A DNA stretch of 64,000 nucleotides from Afipia sp. (GTDB lineage: Bacteria > Pseudomonadota > Alphaproteobacteria > Rhizobiales > Xanthobacteraceae): contig JAFKER010000006.1 in the NCBI GenBank assembly GCA_017308595.1, forward strand, positions 248,001 through 312,000. Direction: 5' to 3'. The notes under the pieces are model-generated. The model was not told the origin of the DNA and ran no database searches. It saw only the letters and a list, made by a program, of their open reading frames with translations. Of this stretch, positions 19,173 to 28,044 are shown in pieces; within the stretch, counting starts at the first letter, position 1; each line of letters opens with the position of its first letter. A program made the translations under genes and the position numbers.

Positions 19173-19769
19173 ATGCGTGAGATGATGGAACTTCTGAAAT
19201 ATCGAATCGCAGTCAGGTGCGGGCTTGTCCTCGCCGCCGTGCTATCTCTGGCGACGTCTGCCGCTCAGGCCCAGGTTGCGCCAATCCGTTACTGGATTCC
19301 GGGTGGACCTTTCGGACTCGGCGGCGAGACCACGACGCAGTATTGGGGAAGTGCGCCGGACGATAGCGGCTTCCGCAAGGGCTTTTCCTTCAGCAGTTAC
19401 ACCATGCCGGTGAATTCATTCACCGGCGGTTTCGGCGCCAACGCATTTGCAGGCAGTAGCGGATTATCGGCCGACGGCGCGCAATACGCCTACAGCTTCA
19501 AGAGCCTCGGCGACACGCCTGTCACATTCTTTGGAGGCGTCAGCTCGCTGCGAACAGCGCCGGACGTCTTTACATCGCTCGTCACGCCCGGCTTCGAGCG
19601 AAGCAGCACGCTTGCCACCAGCATCAACGCCGGAATCGAATTCAAACCGACGTCCAACCTCACGCTGTCGCTTTCAGGCTCTTTCGTTCAGTCGTCCCCA
19701 TCCCTCGATACCGACATGCACTCGCAATCGCCCTTCGCGCAAAATCCGGGTATCTTCGGCCGGCGATAA
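19173..19769 (+). CDS. Small exported protein of unknown function
   Basis: A 198-residue protein that I do not recognise. It has a signal peptide (cleavage likely after SAAQA near residue 33) and a mature part rich in Gly, Ser, Thr, Phe and aromatic residues, with alternating hydrophobic patterns near the C-terminus (ATSINAGIEFKPTSNLTLSLSGSF spans about 148-171) and an ending in GIFGRR. This looks like beta structure, perhaps a small outer-membrane barrel or periplasmic protein, but no closing aromatic residue is present. A TATAAT hexamer at 19169-19174 overlaps the ATG at 19173, so the true start may be ATG 19182 or 19185, possibly leaderless. It ends 11 bases before the convergent CoA-transferase gene. 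Confidence 0.6.
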   Translation: MREMMELLKYRIAVRCGLVLAAVLSLATSAAQAQVAPIRYWIPGGPFGLGGETTTQYWGSAPDDSGFRKGFSFSSYTMPVNSFTGGFGANAFAGSSGLSADGAQYAYSFKSLGDTPVTFFGGVSSLRTAPDVFTSLVTPGFERSSTLATSINAGIEFKPTSNLTLSLSGSFVQSSPSLDTDMHSQSPFAQNPGIFGRR

Positions 19770-19780
19770 CGTCAGGTCAT

Positions 19781-20431
19781 TCAAGCGTTCTTCAGGGCGA
19801 CGCGGAAGGTCGCCTCGGTCTTGGCCTTCACTTCATCGAGCGTGACGCCATCGGCGAGTTCGATCAGCGCCATGCCATCCTTGCCGCTCTTGTCGATGGT
19901 GAACACGGCAAGATCCGTCACGACCATGTCGACCACGCGCTCGCCGGTGAGCGGCAGCGTGCACTTGCGCAGCAGCTTGGGCCCGTCCTTGGCCGAATGC
20001 TCCATCACCACGATCACGCGCTTGACGCCGGCGACGAGATCCATCGCGCCGCCCATGCCCTTCACCATCTTGCCGGGGATCATCCAGTTGGCGAGATCGC
20101 CGTTTTCGGCGACCTGCATCGCGCCGAGGATCGACAGATCGATATGGCCGCCGCGCACCATCGCGAACGAATCCGCGCTTGAGAAATAGCTGGTGTCCGG
20201 CAGTTCGGTCACCGTCTGCTTGCCGGCATTGATAAGGTCGGGATCTTCCTCGCCTTCATACGGGAACGGACCCATGCCGAGCATGCCGTTCTCGCTCTGC
20301 AGGGACACATCGACGCCCGCAGGAATATAGTTGGAAACCAGCGTCGGAATGCCGATGCCGAGGTTGACGTAAAAGCCGTCGCGCAGTTCCTTCGCGGCGC
20401 GCGCTGCCATTTGTTCGCGGGTCCAGGCCAT
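19781..20431 (-). CDS. scoB: 3-oxoacid CoA-transferase subunit B
   Basis: A 216-residue CoA-transferase family I beta subunit. The catalytic glutamate is E47 in the motif [10 protein letters not shown], and the GIGIPTL loop (25-31) and GGAMDLV are conserved. With subunit A it moves CoA from succinyl-CoA to acetoacetate (SCOT) in the cytoplasm, feeding ketone bodies or PHB breakdown products into acetyl-CoA. The gene lies 24 bases behind subunit A on the same strand and both have their own ATG, forming a two-gene operon. Other 3-oxoacids such as 3-oxoadipate are possible substrates, but no aromatic-degradation genes are nearby. Confidence 0.93.
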   Translation of the reverse strand: MAWTREQMAARAAKELRDGFYVNLGIGIPTLVSNYIPAGVDVSLQSENGMLGMGPFPYEGEEDPDLINAGKQTVTELPDTSYFSSADSFAMVRGGHIDLSILGAMQVAENGDLANWMIPGKMVKGMGGAMDLVAGVKRVIVVMEHSAKDGPKLLRKCTLPLTGERVVDMVVTDLAVFTIDKSGKDGMALIELADGVTLDEVKAKTEATFRVALKNA

Positions 20432-20455
20432 GGGGCTCTCTCCTTCTGCGATTGG

Positions 20456-21157
20456 TTATGCGCGCTTGCGCAGGGTGCGCTGCTCGATCCGCTTCAGCGC
20501 GGGATCGACGGCAATAATGCGCTGAACGAAGATGCCCGGCGTGTGGATGTGATCGGGATCGATCTCGCCTGCGGGCACCAGATGCTCGACTTCCGCAATG
20601 GTCACCTTCGCGGCGGTCGCCATCATCGGATTAAAGTTGCGCGCGGTCTTGCGATACACGAGATTGCCCGCGGTATCGCCCTTCCAGGCGTGAACGATGG
20701 CGAGATCGGCAACAAGACCCGTCTCCATGATGTACTTCTCGCCGTTGAACTCCTTCACTTCCTTGCCCTCGGCGATCAGGGTGCCGACGCCGGTCTTGGT
20801 GTAGAAACCGGGGATACCCGCGCCGCCCGCGCGGATACGCTCGGCCAGCGTGCCCTGCGGATTGAATTCGAGTTCGAGTTCGCCCGCGAGGTACTGCTGC
20901 GCGAACAGCTTGTTCTCGCCGACATAGGACGAGATCATTTTCTTGATCTGGCGGGTTTCCAGCAAACGGCTAAGGCCGATGCCGTCCACGCCCGCATTGT
21001 TCGATACCACCGTCAGATTCTTCACGCCGGTCTCGCGCAGCGCATCGGACAGGGTTTCGGCAATACCGCACAGGCCGAATCCGCCGGACATGACCATCAT
21101 GCCGTCTTTGACAACACCTTCGAGCGCGGACTTCGCGTCGGGATAAACCTTGTTCAT
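20456..21157 (-). CDS. scoA: 3-oxoacid CoA-transferase subunit A
   Basis: A 233-residue CoA-transferase family I alpha subunit. It shows MNKVYPDAKSALEG at the start, the CoA-binding glycine loop SGGFGLCGIAETL (24-36), NAGVDGIGLSRLL, and GGAGIPGFYTKTGVGT (110-125). It pairs with the B subunit immediately downstream to form the heteromeric enzyme. The presence of two phasins elsewhere in the window fits a PHB-storing cell in which acetoacetate activation is needed; this link is inference. The 279-base region upstream is divergent with the AsmA gene and should contain both promoters. Confidence 0.93.
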   Translation of the reverse strand: MNKVYPDAKSALEGVVKDGMMVMSGGFGLCGIAETLSDALRETGVKNLTVVSNNAGVDGIGLSRLLETRQIKKMISSYVGENKLFAQQYLAGELELEFNPQGTLAERIRAGGAGIPGFYTKTGVGTLIAEGKEVKEFNGEKYIMETGLVADLAIVHAWKGDTAGNLVYRKTARNFNPMMATAAKVTIAEVEHLVPAGEIDPDHIHTPGIFVQRIIAVDPALKRIEQRTLRKRA

Positions 21158-21436
21158 GGGGATGCAACCTGATGGAGGAAAATGGCGGAGGGCCGCGTGG
21201 TCTGTGGAGTATTAGGCGAAACCTTCAAGGGCCGTCAATCGCGCCGCGACATCTGCGCTGCAACGGTTTTTACGGCTTCGGCCCGGGCCCGAATCTTCAA
21301 AATACCTCTGGTTTTCTGGTGGGTTCGCCAGTGTTCGGGGGCGGGGTGGCCTTGAAAGCGTCAAGAAAAGCCATCAAGTTGCAGCCTGCGCCGCAACGGG
21401 ACGTTGACCCGTGCTTTCAGACCGCAAACCTGCCGG

Positions 21437-23566
21437 ATGAACTCATTGACGATGGCCCAAGGGATAAAGCGCCTCGGGATGCCGATTGCGGCATGTCTTG
21501 CCGCCGCGCTGCTCGGCCTGATCGCGATCTCCTGGATGATCGATCCGAATGCGGTACGCCTTTCGGTCGAGAAGCAGATTCGCGCCGCCACCGGTCTCGA
21601 TCTCATGGTCTCCGGAGACGTTCGCGTGTCGATTTTCCCCGGCAGCGCGATCACCCTGAGGCAGGTCGGCCTGAAGGGTTCGGCCTCGCGCGGCAGCGGC
21701 ATTGCGGACGAGCCTTTAAGCGTTGAGGAACTGACGGCGAACCTGCGTCTGATCCCACTGCTGCTGCGGCGTTATGAAATCGCCGACGTCAGCCTGCAGA
21801 ATCCGCAGATCAACGTGAAGCACGGCCCTGACGGCCGCAGCAACTGGTCCGCCATCATCGAGACACTTGCGCGCACCCTCAAGCCCGGCGTCGACAGCCC
21901 GGTGTCCTTCTCCGAAATTCGCATCAAGGACGGTGTTCTCTCCTATCGTGACGAGGCGCGCGGGATCGCGGAAACCGTCAATGGCATCGATCTGTCGCTG
22001 GCGTGGCCATCGATCTCGCGCTCGTTCGCCGCGACCGGCCAGTTCAAATGGCGCAATGAACTGGTCGACGGCAGCCTCAGCATCGCCGATTTCATCGCCG
22101 CGCTCTCAGGCGAGCGTTCCGGCATCAAGGTTCGCATCGCCAGTCCGCAATTGAAATTCGCATTCGACGGGGCGATCGCCCACCGGACCAGCCTGCTGAT
22201 GGAAGGCACGCTCAGCGCAGACAGTCCATCGCTGCGCAATGCACTGCGGTGGGCGGGACAGGCTCCCCCCGGCAACAACGGGCTGGGACGCTTTGCGCTC
22301 AAGGCCCGCACCAATGTGGTGGGCGAATCCATTGCGCTCACCAACGTCAATCTCGAACTCGACGGCAACACAGCCGAAGGCGTCATCACCTACAGCAACA
22401 ACGACCGCCAGACGGTGCAGGCGACACTCGCCGCCGACGCTCTCGACTTCACACCGTACATCGACACGATCCGGCTGGTTGCGGGAAGCGCGCGCGAGTG
22501 GAACAGGCAACTGTTCGACCTCCGCGGACTGTCCGCGACCGATCTCGACATGCGGCTGTCTGCGGCGAAAGTCACCATTGGCACCTCAAAACTCGGCCGC
22601 ACCGCGCTCGGCGCGAACCTGCGCAACGGAACGCTGGCGCTGAGCATCGGCGAAGCGCAGATTTACGGCGGCATCCTCAAGGGCTCGCTCGGCATCACCC
22701 GCGCCGATACCGAGGCGGACGTCAAGGCACAGTTCCAGTTCAGCGATGTGGATCTGGCGAGTTGCGTCAACGAACTGTTCGGCGTGAACAGACTCACCGG
22801 CCGCGGCAATCTCAACTTTGCGCTGGAAGCGAAGGGCGCCAGCCCGTTTGCGCTGGCGCAATCGCTGGACGGCACCGCGACGCTGACCGGCAATAACGGC
22901 GCGATTGCCGGGTTGAACATCGAGCAACTATTGAAGCGGCTGGAGCGGCGGCCATTGTCGGGCGCGGGTAATTTCCGGAGCGGCTCGACGCCTTTCGATT
23001 CACTGAACATCGCAATCCGGTTCAACGACGGCGTTGCGACGGCGGAAGATGCGCGGATCGAAGGCCCCACGACACGCGTGCTGCTGACCGGCACGGCGTC
23101 CGTGCCGGCGCGCGAGTATGACCTGAAGGGCGTTGCCAGCCTGATCTCTGCCAGCGATGCGCCGCCCGCGTTCCAGTTGCCGTTCGTGGTGCAAGGCCCA
23201 TGGGACGATCCGCTGGTCTTCCCGGATTCGGATTCGCTGATCCGCCGCTCTCCGGCATCGGCCCCCCTGCTGGACTCCATCAAGGACCGCAAGACGCGGG
23301 ATGCGGTGAAGTCCGTGATCGAACGCTTTACCGGCGCCAGGAAACCGGCAGAGCCATCTGCAGCGCAGCCGCAGGCAGCCGCGCCGCCCGCCGCTCCATC
23401 GCCGGTCGCCTTGCCGGCACCGGTTCTGCCTGCACCTATCCCGCCCGTTCAAACGCAGGCGCCCTTGCCTGCTGCGGATGCTCCACCAGTCACACCGCCT
23501 GCCGAAAATCCCGCGCAGGCCGCACCTCCAGTGACCAGCGAATCTCATCCGGATAAGGCGGATTAA
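21437..23566 (+). CDS. AsmA family protein
   Basis: A 709-residue envelope protein with an N-terminal membrane anchor (about 10-35) followed by the AsmA N-terminal domain (about 35-330, e.g. GLDLMVSGDVRVSIFPGSAITLRQVGL split around 50-75) and the AsmA_2 C-terminal repeat (about 430-600, GRGNLNFALEAKG, GNNGAIAGLNIEQLLKRLE). A Pro/Ala-rich tail follows (about 625-705). AsmA proteins are bridge-like factors of the periplasm implicated in phospholipid transport and outer-membrane assembly. The start is uncertain: ATG 21437 or ATG 21452. It is a single gene divergent from scoA and is followed by a palindromic repeat. Confidence 0.9.
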   Translation: MNSLTMAQGIKRLGMPIAACLAAALLGLIAISWMIDPNAVRLSVEKQIRAATGLDLMVSGDVRVSIFPGSAITLRQVGLKGSASRGSGIADEPLSVEELTANLRLIPLLLRRYEIADVSLQNPQINVKHGPDGRSNWSAIIETLARTLKPGVDSPVSFSEIRIKDGVLSYRDEARGIAETVNGIDLSLAWPSISRSFAATGQFKWRNELVDGSLSIADFIAALSGERSGIKVRIASPQLKFAFDGAIAHRTSLLMEGTLSADSPSLRNALRWAGQAPPGNNGLGRFALKARTNVVGESIALTNVNLELDGNTAEGVITYSNNDRQTVQATLAADALDFTPYIDTIRLVAGSAREWNRQLFDLRGLSATDLDMRLSAAKVTIGTSKLGRTALGANLRNGTLALSIGEAQIYGGILKGSLGITRADTEADVKAQFQFSDVDLASCVNELFGVNRLTGRGNLNFALEAKGASPFALAQSLDGTATLTGNNGAIAGLNIEQLLKRLERRPLSGAGNFRSGSTPFDSLNIAIRFNDGVATAEDARIEGPTTRVLLTGTASVPAREYDLKGVASLISASDAPPAFQLPFVVQGPWDDPLVFPDSDSLIRRSPASAPLLDSIKDRKTRDAVKSVIERFTGARKPAEPSAAQPQAAAPPAAPSPVALPAPVLPAPIPPVQTQAPLPAADAPPVTPPAENPAQAAPPVTSESHPDKAD

Positions 23567-23598
23567 TTCCTGCAGAACGGAACGAGGTTAATTAATCC

Positions 23599-23689
23599 GT
23601 CATTCCGGGGCGCGCAAAGCGCGAACCCGGAATCTCACAGAACTCATGGAGATTCCGGATCAACGCGCCAGCGCGTTGCCCGGAATGAC
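23599..23689. repeat. Dispersed palindromic repeat element (REP-like)
   Basis: The 91-base element starts GTCATTCCGGG and ends with its exact complement CCCGGAATGAC. Inside are a second inverted pair (CCGGAATCTC near 23627-23636 and GAGATTCCGG at 23649-23658) and small GCGCGC hairpins. This cruciform layout and sequence match intergenic repeats that are common in Bradyrhizobium and Rhodopseudomonas genomes. It lies between the convergent AsmA and potC genes. Confidence 0.8.
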
Positions 23690-23704
23690 TACACGGTTCA
23701 GCTT

Positions 23705-24523
23705 CTAAAGCGGCGCTGCGCTCTCGCCCTGATCGCTCGACAATTTCGATGCCAGAGACGCCGCAATAATCACGAGAGCCACCGAGGCAACGACCAGGGT
23801 GCAAATCGCGTTGATCATGGGCTTCACGCCGAGCCGCACCTCCGAATAAATCCGGATCGGCAGCGTGGCGGAGCCAGGCCCCGTGGTGAAACTCGCAATC
23901 ACCAGATCGTCCAGAGATAACGTGAAGGCCAGCATCCAGCCCGCCGCGATCGACGGCAGCATCAAAGGCAGCGTCACTGCGATAAAAGCCCGCACCGGGG
24001 AGCAGCCGAGATCCATCGCAGCTTCCTCGAGGCTGCGATCGAGCGCGCCGAGCCGCGACTGCACCACCACCGTGACAAAGCACATGGTCAGTGTTGTATG
24101 CGCGATGGTGACGGTCCAGAAGCCTCGCCCCGCATCAAGGGCGACGAACAGCAGCAGCAGCGACAGGCCGGCAATGACTTCGGGCATCACCAGCGGCGCG
24201 TAGAGCATACCCGAGAACAGCGTGCGCCCCTTGAAGCGTTCGCCGCGCGACAGCGCCAGTGCGGCCAGCGTGCCGAGCAGCGTCGCCGCCGTCGCCGAAC
24301 AGAACGCGACGCGCAGGCTCATCCATGTGGCCGACAACATCGCCTCGTCGTTGAAGAATTCGATATACCAACGCAGCGACCAGCCGCCCCACACCGTGAC
24401 AAGGCGTGATGCGTTGAACGAATAGATCACGAGAATCGCGATCGGCAGATAGAGGAACGCCAGCCCTAGCGCGACGGACGCCATGCTGAAGGCCGAAAGA
24501 CGGGACACGTTGCGGCCTGCCAT
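23705..24523 (-). CDS. potC: Polyamine-type ABC transporter permease, PotC/PotI-like
   Basis: A 272-residue inner-membrane permease with about six helices and the EAA loop EEAAMDLGCSPVRAFIAVTLP. N-terminal ALGLAFLYLPIAILVIYSFNAS and the stretch WSLRWYIEFFNDEAM are characteristic of PotC/PotI subunits for spermidine/putrescine. ATG 24523 overlaps the stop of the other permease (TGATG), so the two are coupled. It is the last gene of the operon; no binding-protein gene follows. The substrate is assumed from the family; related transporters carry opines or other cationic compounds. Confidence 0.9.
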   Translation of the reverse strand: MAGRNVSRLSAFSMASVALGLAFLYLPIAILVIYSFNASRLVTVWGGWSLRWYIEFFNDEAMLSATWMSLRVAFCSATAATLLGTLAALALSRGERFKGRTLFSGMLYAPLVMPEVIAGLSLLLLFVALDAGRGFWTVTIAHTTLTMCFVTVVVQSRLGALDRSLEEAAMDLGCSPVRAFIAVTLPLMLPSIAAGWMLAFTLSLDDLVIASFTTGPGSATLPIRIYSEVRLGVKPMINAICTLVVASVALVIIAASLASKLSSDQGESAAPL

Positions 24524-25434
24524 CACCTTGCCTCCAGATGACGGCGCTGCAACTTCTCGTAAACAAGCAGCGGCACCAGCAGCACCGCAAGCAGCACGAT
24601 GGCAATCGCGGACGCCACCGGCCAATCCTTGTTGGTGAAAAACTCCAGCCAGAGTGTCTGGCCGATCATCATGCGATCCGACCCCGCAAGCAAATCTGGA
24701 ATCACGAACTCGCCGACGATCGGAATGAAACAGAGCAACATGCCCGCGCCGACACCCGGCAGCGACAGCGGCACCGTCACCAGCCAGAACGCTTTCAGCC
24801 TTGAGGCGCCAAGATCGGAGGCCGCTTCCAGCAGCGCATCGTCCATCTTCGACAGCGTGGCGTAAAGTGGCAGGATCATAAACGGGAAGTATGAGTAGAC
24901 GATACCGAGATACATCGCTGCGTCGGTCGATAGCCAGACCATCGGCTTGCTGATGATGCCGAGCGCGAGCAGCATCTTGTTGAGCAGACCGTCATGCTGA
25001 AGCACGTTGATCCAGGCATAAATGCGGATGAGGAACGAGGTCCAGAACGGCACGATCACCAGCATCATGGCGATCGGCTGCCAGCGTCCCGGCAGCCGCG
25101 ACATGCCATAGGCCACCGGATAGCCGATCAAAAGCAGGATCGCAGTCGACGTGAGTGCCACAATGAGACTGCGGACATAGGAGAGAATGTAGAGATTGTC
25201 CGAGATCAGCAGCTTGAAGTTCTCAACCGACAGGCTTCCCAGCGCAGCGGAAAATTTCTCCCGGCCTGCGGCCAGATCGAACACCGGCACATAAGGCGGC
25301 TGCGCGATTGCGGTTTGCGACATCGCGATCTTCAGTACGAAGCCGAACGGCACCAGAAAAAACAGCACCATCCAGAGATACGGCGCAAGCGCGGCAAGCC
25401 GCGCCGGACGCGTGAAGATACGCCGCCCGCTCAT
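24523..25434 (-). CDS. potB: Polyamine-type ABC transporter permease, PotB/PotH-like
   Basis: A 303-residue permease with six predicted helices. PYLWMVLFFLVPFGFVLKIAMS at the N-terminus (about 18-39) and the EAA loop EAASDLGASRLKAFWLVTVPLSLPG (about 205-229) match PotB/PotH. PFWTSFLIRIYAWINVLQ is also typical. It overlaps the ATPase gene by 4 bases upstream and potC downstream, so the three transporter genes form one translationally coupled unit. It would pair with PotC to form the membrane channel. Confidence 0.92.
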   Translation of the reverse strand: MSGRRIFTRPARLAALAPYLWMVLFFLVPFGFVLKIAMSQTAIAQPPYVPVFDLAAGREKFSAALGSLSVENFKLLISDNLYILSYVRSLIVALTSTAILLLIGYPVAYGMSRLPGRWQPIAMMLVIVPFWTSFLIRIYAWINVLQHDGLLNKMLLALGIISKPMVWLSTDAAMYLGIVYSYFPFMILPLYATLSKMDDALLEAASDLGASRLKAFWLVTVPLSLPGVGAGMLLCFIPIVGEFVIPDLLAGSDRMMIGQTLWLEFFTNKDWPVASAIAIVLLAVLLVPLLVYEKLQRRHLEAR

Positions 25435-26534
25435 CGGTCCAGCACCACGACATCTTCGGGTGCGAACGACACGCCGACCCGCTGGCCCACCGAGAACTCA
25501 TCGGCGGCGACGCGGGTGGCGTTGGCGAGCGCGACCCGCAGCACCGCGCCCTGATCCAGTTTCACACTGTAGACCGACGCGCTACCGAGGAATCCGGCGG
25601 AAGTGATTTCGCCTGACAACGTATTGATGGCATGGGGCGCGGGGGCCGCTGCTTGCGACAATCGAACTTTCTCGGGGCGGATCGCAGCGCAGACATTACT
25701 GGTATCCGATGCAGGCGCATGCGACGCCACGATTGTTCCCGCACTGTCCGTCGCGATCGTGAAGTGCCCGGCCTGACGCGCGGCCACCTGCCCCTCGATC
25801 AGATTGATGTCTCCGACAAAGCTGGCGATCCAGCGCGAATTCGGCGCTTCATAAAGCTGGCGCGGCGGCGCCACTTGAACGAGCTTGCCCTTGTCCATCA
25901 CGCCGATCCGGTCGGCGACGGTCATCGCCTCTTCCTGATCGTGGGTCACAATAATAAATGTCATCCCCAGGCGGCGCTGCACCTCAAGGAGTTCGGCTTG
26001 CGTACTTTCACGCAGTTTCTTGTCGAGCGCGGCAAGCGGCTCGTCGAGCAGCAGCATCCGCGGACGGCGCGCCAATGAACGTGCCAGCGCCACGCGCTGA
26101 CGCTGGCCGCCGGACAACTGATCCGGACGCCGCTTTTCCATGCCTTCAAGACGCACCAGCGTCACCATCTCGGCCACCCGCACGGCGATCTGGTCCTTCG
26201 GCATTCCGGCCCGCTTGAGGCCGAATGCGATGTTGCCTTCCACCGTGAGATGCGGAAACAGCGCGTAATTCTGAAACATCATGTTGATGGGCCGCTCGTG
26301 CGGCATCACCTGCGCGATGTCATGGCCGTCGAGCGTGATCGCGCCCTGATCCGGCGTCTCGAATCCGGCCAGCATGCGCAGCAGCGTGGTCTTGCCGCAA
26401 CCGCTTGGTCCCAGCAGCGCGAAGAATTCGCCGGGCGCAATGTCGAGCGACAGATCATTCACCGCCGTGAACCCGCCAAAGCGCTTCACCACCGATGAAA
26501 TGCGCAGCAACGGCTTGTCATGCGGCGCCATCAT
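25431..26534 (-). CDS. potA: Polyamine-type ABC transporter ATP-binding protein, PotA/PotG-like
   Basis: A 367-residue ATPase. Walker A GPSGCGKTT is at 42-50, the Q-loop MMFQNYALFPHLTV near 85-98, the signature LSGGQRQRV at 140-148, Walker B LLLDEP at 161-166, and the H-loop VTHDQEEA follows. A C-terminal TOBE-type regulatory domain occupies about 250-365 (CAAIRPEKVRL). It energises import through PotB/PotC. Two adjacent ATG codons at 26534 and 26531 overlap the TGA of the GlpD-like gene, so translation is coupled. Nothing in the ATPase is degenerate. Confidence 0.94.
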   Translation of the reverse strand: MMAPHDKPLLRISSVVKRFGGFTAVNDLSLDIAPGEFFALLGPSGCGKTTLLRMLAGFETPDQGAITLDGHDIAQVMPHERPINMMFQNYALFPHLTVEGNIAFGLKRAGMPKDQIAVRVAEMVTLVRLEGMEKRRPDQLSGGQRQRVALARSLARRPRMLLLDEPLAALDKKLRESTQAELLEVQRRLGMTFIIVTHDQEEAMTVADRIGVMDKGKLVQVAPPRQLYEAPNSRWIASFVGDINLIEGQVAARQAGHFTIATDSAGTIVASHAPASDTSNVCAAIRPEKVRLSQAAAPAPHAINTLSGEITSAGFLGSASVYSVKLDQGAVLRVALANATRVAADEFSVGQRVGVSFAPEDVVVLDR

Positions 26535-27976
26535 GCCGCCGCCATGAAGGCCGCAAGGGCTTCGCGATCCTGCCATGGCATCGTCAAACCGAGCTTGGAG
26601 CGACGCCACAGAATGTCGTCGGCGAAACGGGAAAATTCTTCTTTCATCAGGTAACGGACCTCCGCGCCGGTGAGGTCATGGCCGAAGCGCGGCCCAAGAT
26701 CATCCATGCTTTTTGCCGCACCCAGGATACTGCCGATGCGCGTGCCATAAGCGGCAACCAGCCGCCTTGCATGGTCCGCGCCAAGAAAATCCCAGCGCCG
26801 GCGCGCGTGATCGACCTGCCCGTCGAAAGCATCGCAAGGAAAATCGCCTCCGGGCAACAATGCTCCTGCCGTCCAGGGCGGTAAGCCGGTGAAGAAATGT
26901 GAAAGCTTCGCCAGCGCGCGTTCCGCGCGCCTCCGGGCGCCGGTCGTCGCGCCGCCAATAACGGTGAGCAACGGCGCTTCACCCCGCCGACGGCTCATCT
27001 TGATGAAGCCGTTGTGCGGATCCTCGGCAATGCAGCCTGCCGCCGCATGCACAACATCCGCAGGCGCGATCCGCTCGCGGAAATAGCGGCTGGCCGCCGT
27101 GCAGAGATAGGCAAGATCATCCGCGCCGGGCGCCGCCGTCGCCGGATCGCCCTCAAATCCGCGCTCGGACAAGCCGATCAGCGTGAAATCGCGATGAAAG
27201 GGAATGGCGTAGATCATCCGGCGGTCGTTATTCTGGAGGACATAGACATTGTCGTGATCGAACATCCGCCTCACGACAATCAGGCTGATCTTGGCGAAGC
27301 TCGCTTGAACGGCTGGCAAATGCAAGACGGTTTCGGTCACCTGCCGCGTCCAGGCACCGCTCGCATTGACCAGCGTCCGTGCCGTGACGGTTTCGCGCCG
27401 GCCACGATTGAGAATGGTCAGCTTCCAGACCTCGGATCGCTCGGCCCAGACGCAGCGCGCGCCGGTCAAGATCGATGCGCCGCGTGCGGCGGCATCGACC
27501 GCGTTGAGAGCGACAAGGCGCGTTTCGTCGACGAGGCAATCGGACCAGGCCAACGCCAGCCCGAGCGAACGCTTCAGCGGATGACCGGCTTGGTCGACAG
27601 TCAGGTCGAGAATTTCCGGACGCGGCAACGCGCTCTCTCCGGCAAGACGATCGTAAAAGAAAAGCCCCGCCCGGAGCATCGCAGGTGGACGCTCTTCGGC
27701 ATGAATCGGCAGAACAAACTGCATCGGGCGTACCAGATGCGGCGCGGCGCGCAGAGCGATGTCCCGCTCCGACAGGGCGGCCCGGACCCGCCGCGCGTGG
27801 CCGCGCTCGAGAGCGATGAAGTCTCCGTGCATCAGATGTGGGGCCGCCATGGCCGCGCCGCCGCCAAGGTCACCTTGTTCGAACAGAGCAACCCGCAGAC
27901 CGCGGCCGGCAGCGTCACGCGCGATAAACACGCCGTTGAGACCGCCTCCGACAATCGCGACATCGACATCAGCCAT
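26531..27976 (-). CDS. GlpD-like FAD-dependent protein with altered substrate site
   Basis: A 481-residue flavoprotein resembling aerobic glycerol-3-phosphate dehydrogenase along its whole length: FAD Rossmann motif GGGLNGVFIARDAAGRG (10-26), EQGDL (34-38), LVNASGAWTRQV, IPFHRDFTLIG, and the C-terminal GlpD domain. However, positions that bind substrate in E. coli GlpD (by my recollection R54, Y55, H233, D269, R317, R332, K354) are replaced: HGGLRYLE is HGDFIALE, SGVRPL is AGCIAED, GGKLTTYRK is GGATTGARR. It heads an operon with potA, potB and potC and is coupled to potA by overlapping start/stop. It may oxidise a different substrate delivered by the transporter, or be inactive. ATG 27976 (GGAG upstream) was preferred to ATG 28003. 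Confidence 0.75.
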   Translation of the reverse strand: MADVDVAIVGGGLNGVFIARDAAGRGLRVALFEQGDLGGGAAMAAPHLMHGDFIALERGHARRVRAALSERDIALRAAPHLVRPMQFVLPIHAEERPPAMLRAGLFFYDRLAGESALPRPEILDLTVDQAGHPLKRSLGLALAWSDCLVDETRLVALNAVDAAARGASILTGARCVWAERSEVWKLTILNRGRRETVTARTLVNASGAWTRQVTETVLHLPAVQASFAKISLIVVRRMFDHDNVYVLQNNDRRMIYAIPFHRDFTLIGLSERGFEGDPATAAPGADDLAYLCTAASRYFRERIAPADVVHAAAGCIAEDPHNGFIKMSRRRGEAPLLTVIGGATTGARRRAERALAKLSHFFTGLPPWTAGALLPGGDFPCDAFDGQVDHARRRWDFLGADHARRLVAAYGTRIGSILGAAKSMDDLGPRFGHDLTGAEVRYLMKEEFSRFADDILWRRSKLGLTMPWQDREALAAFMAAA

Positions 27977-28044
27977 GCCATCATGATCTCCGATGACGCC
28001 CATCGCGAGTCAAGCCTGACCAATTGATCGATAATGCGCGCGGA

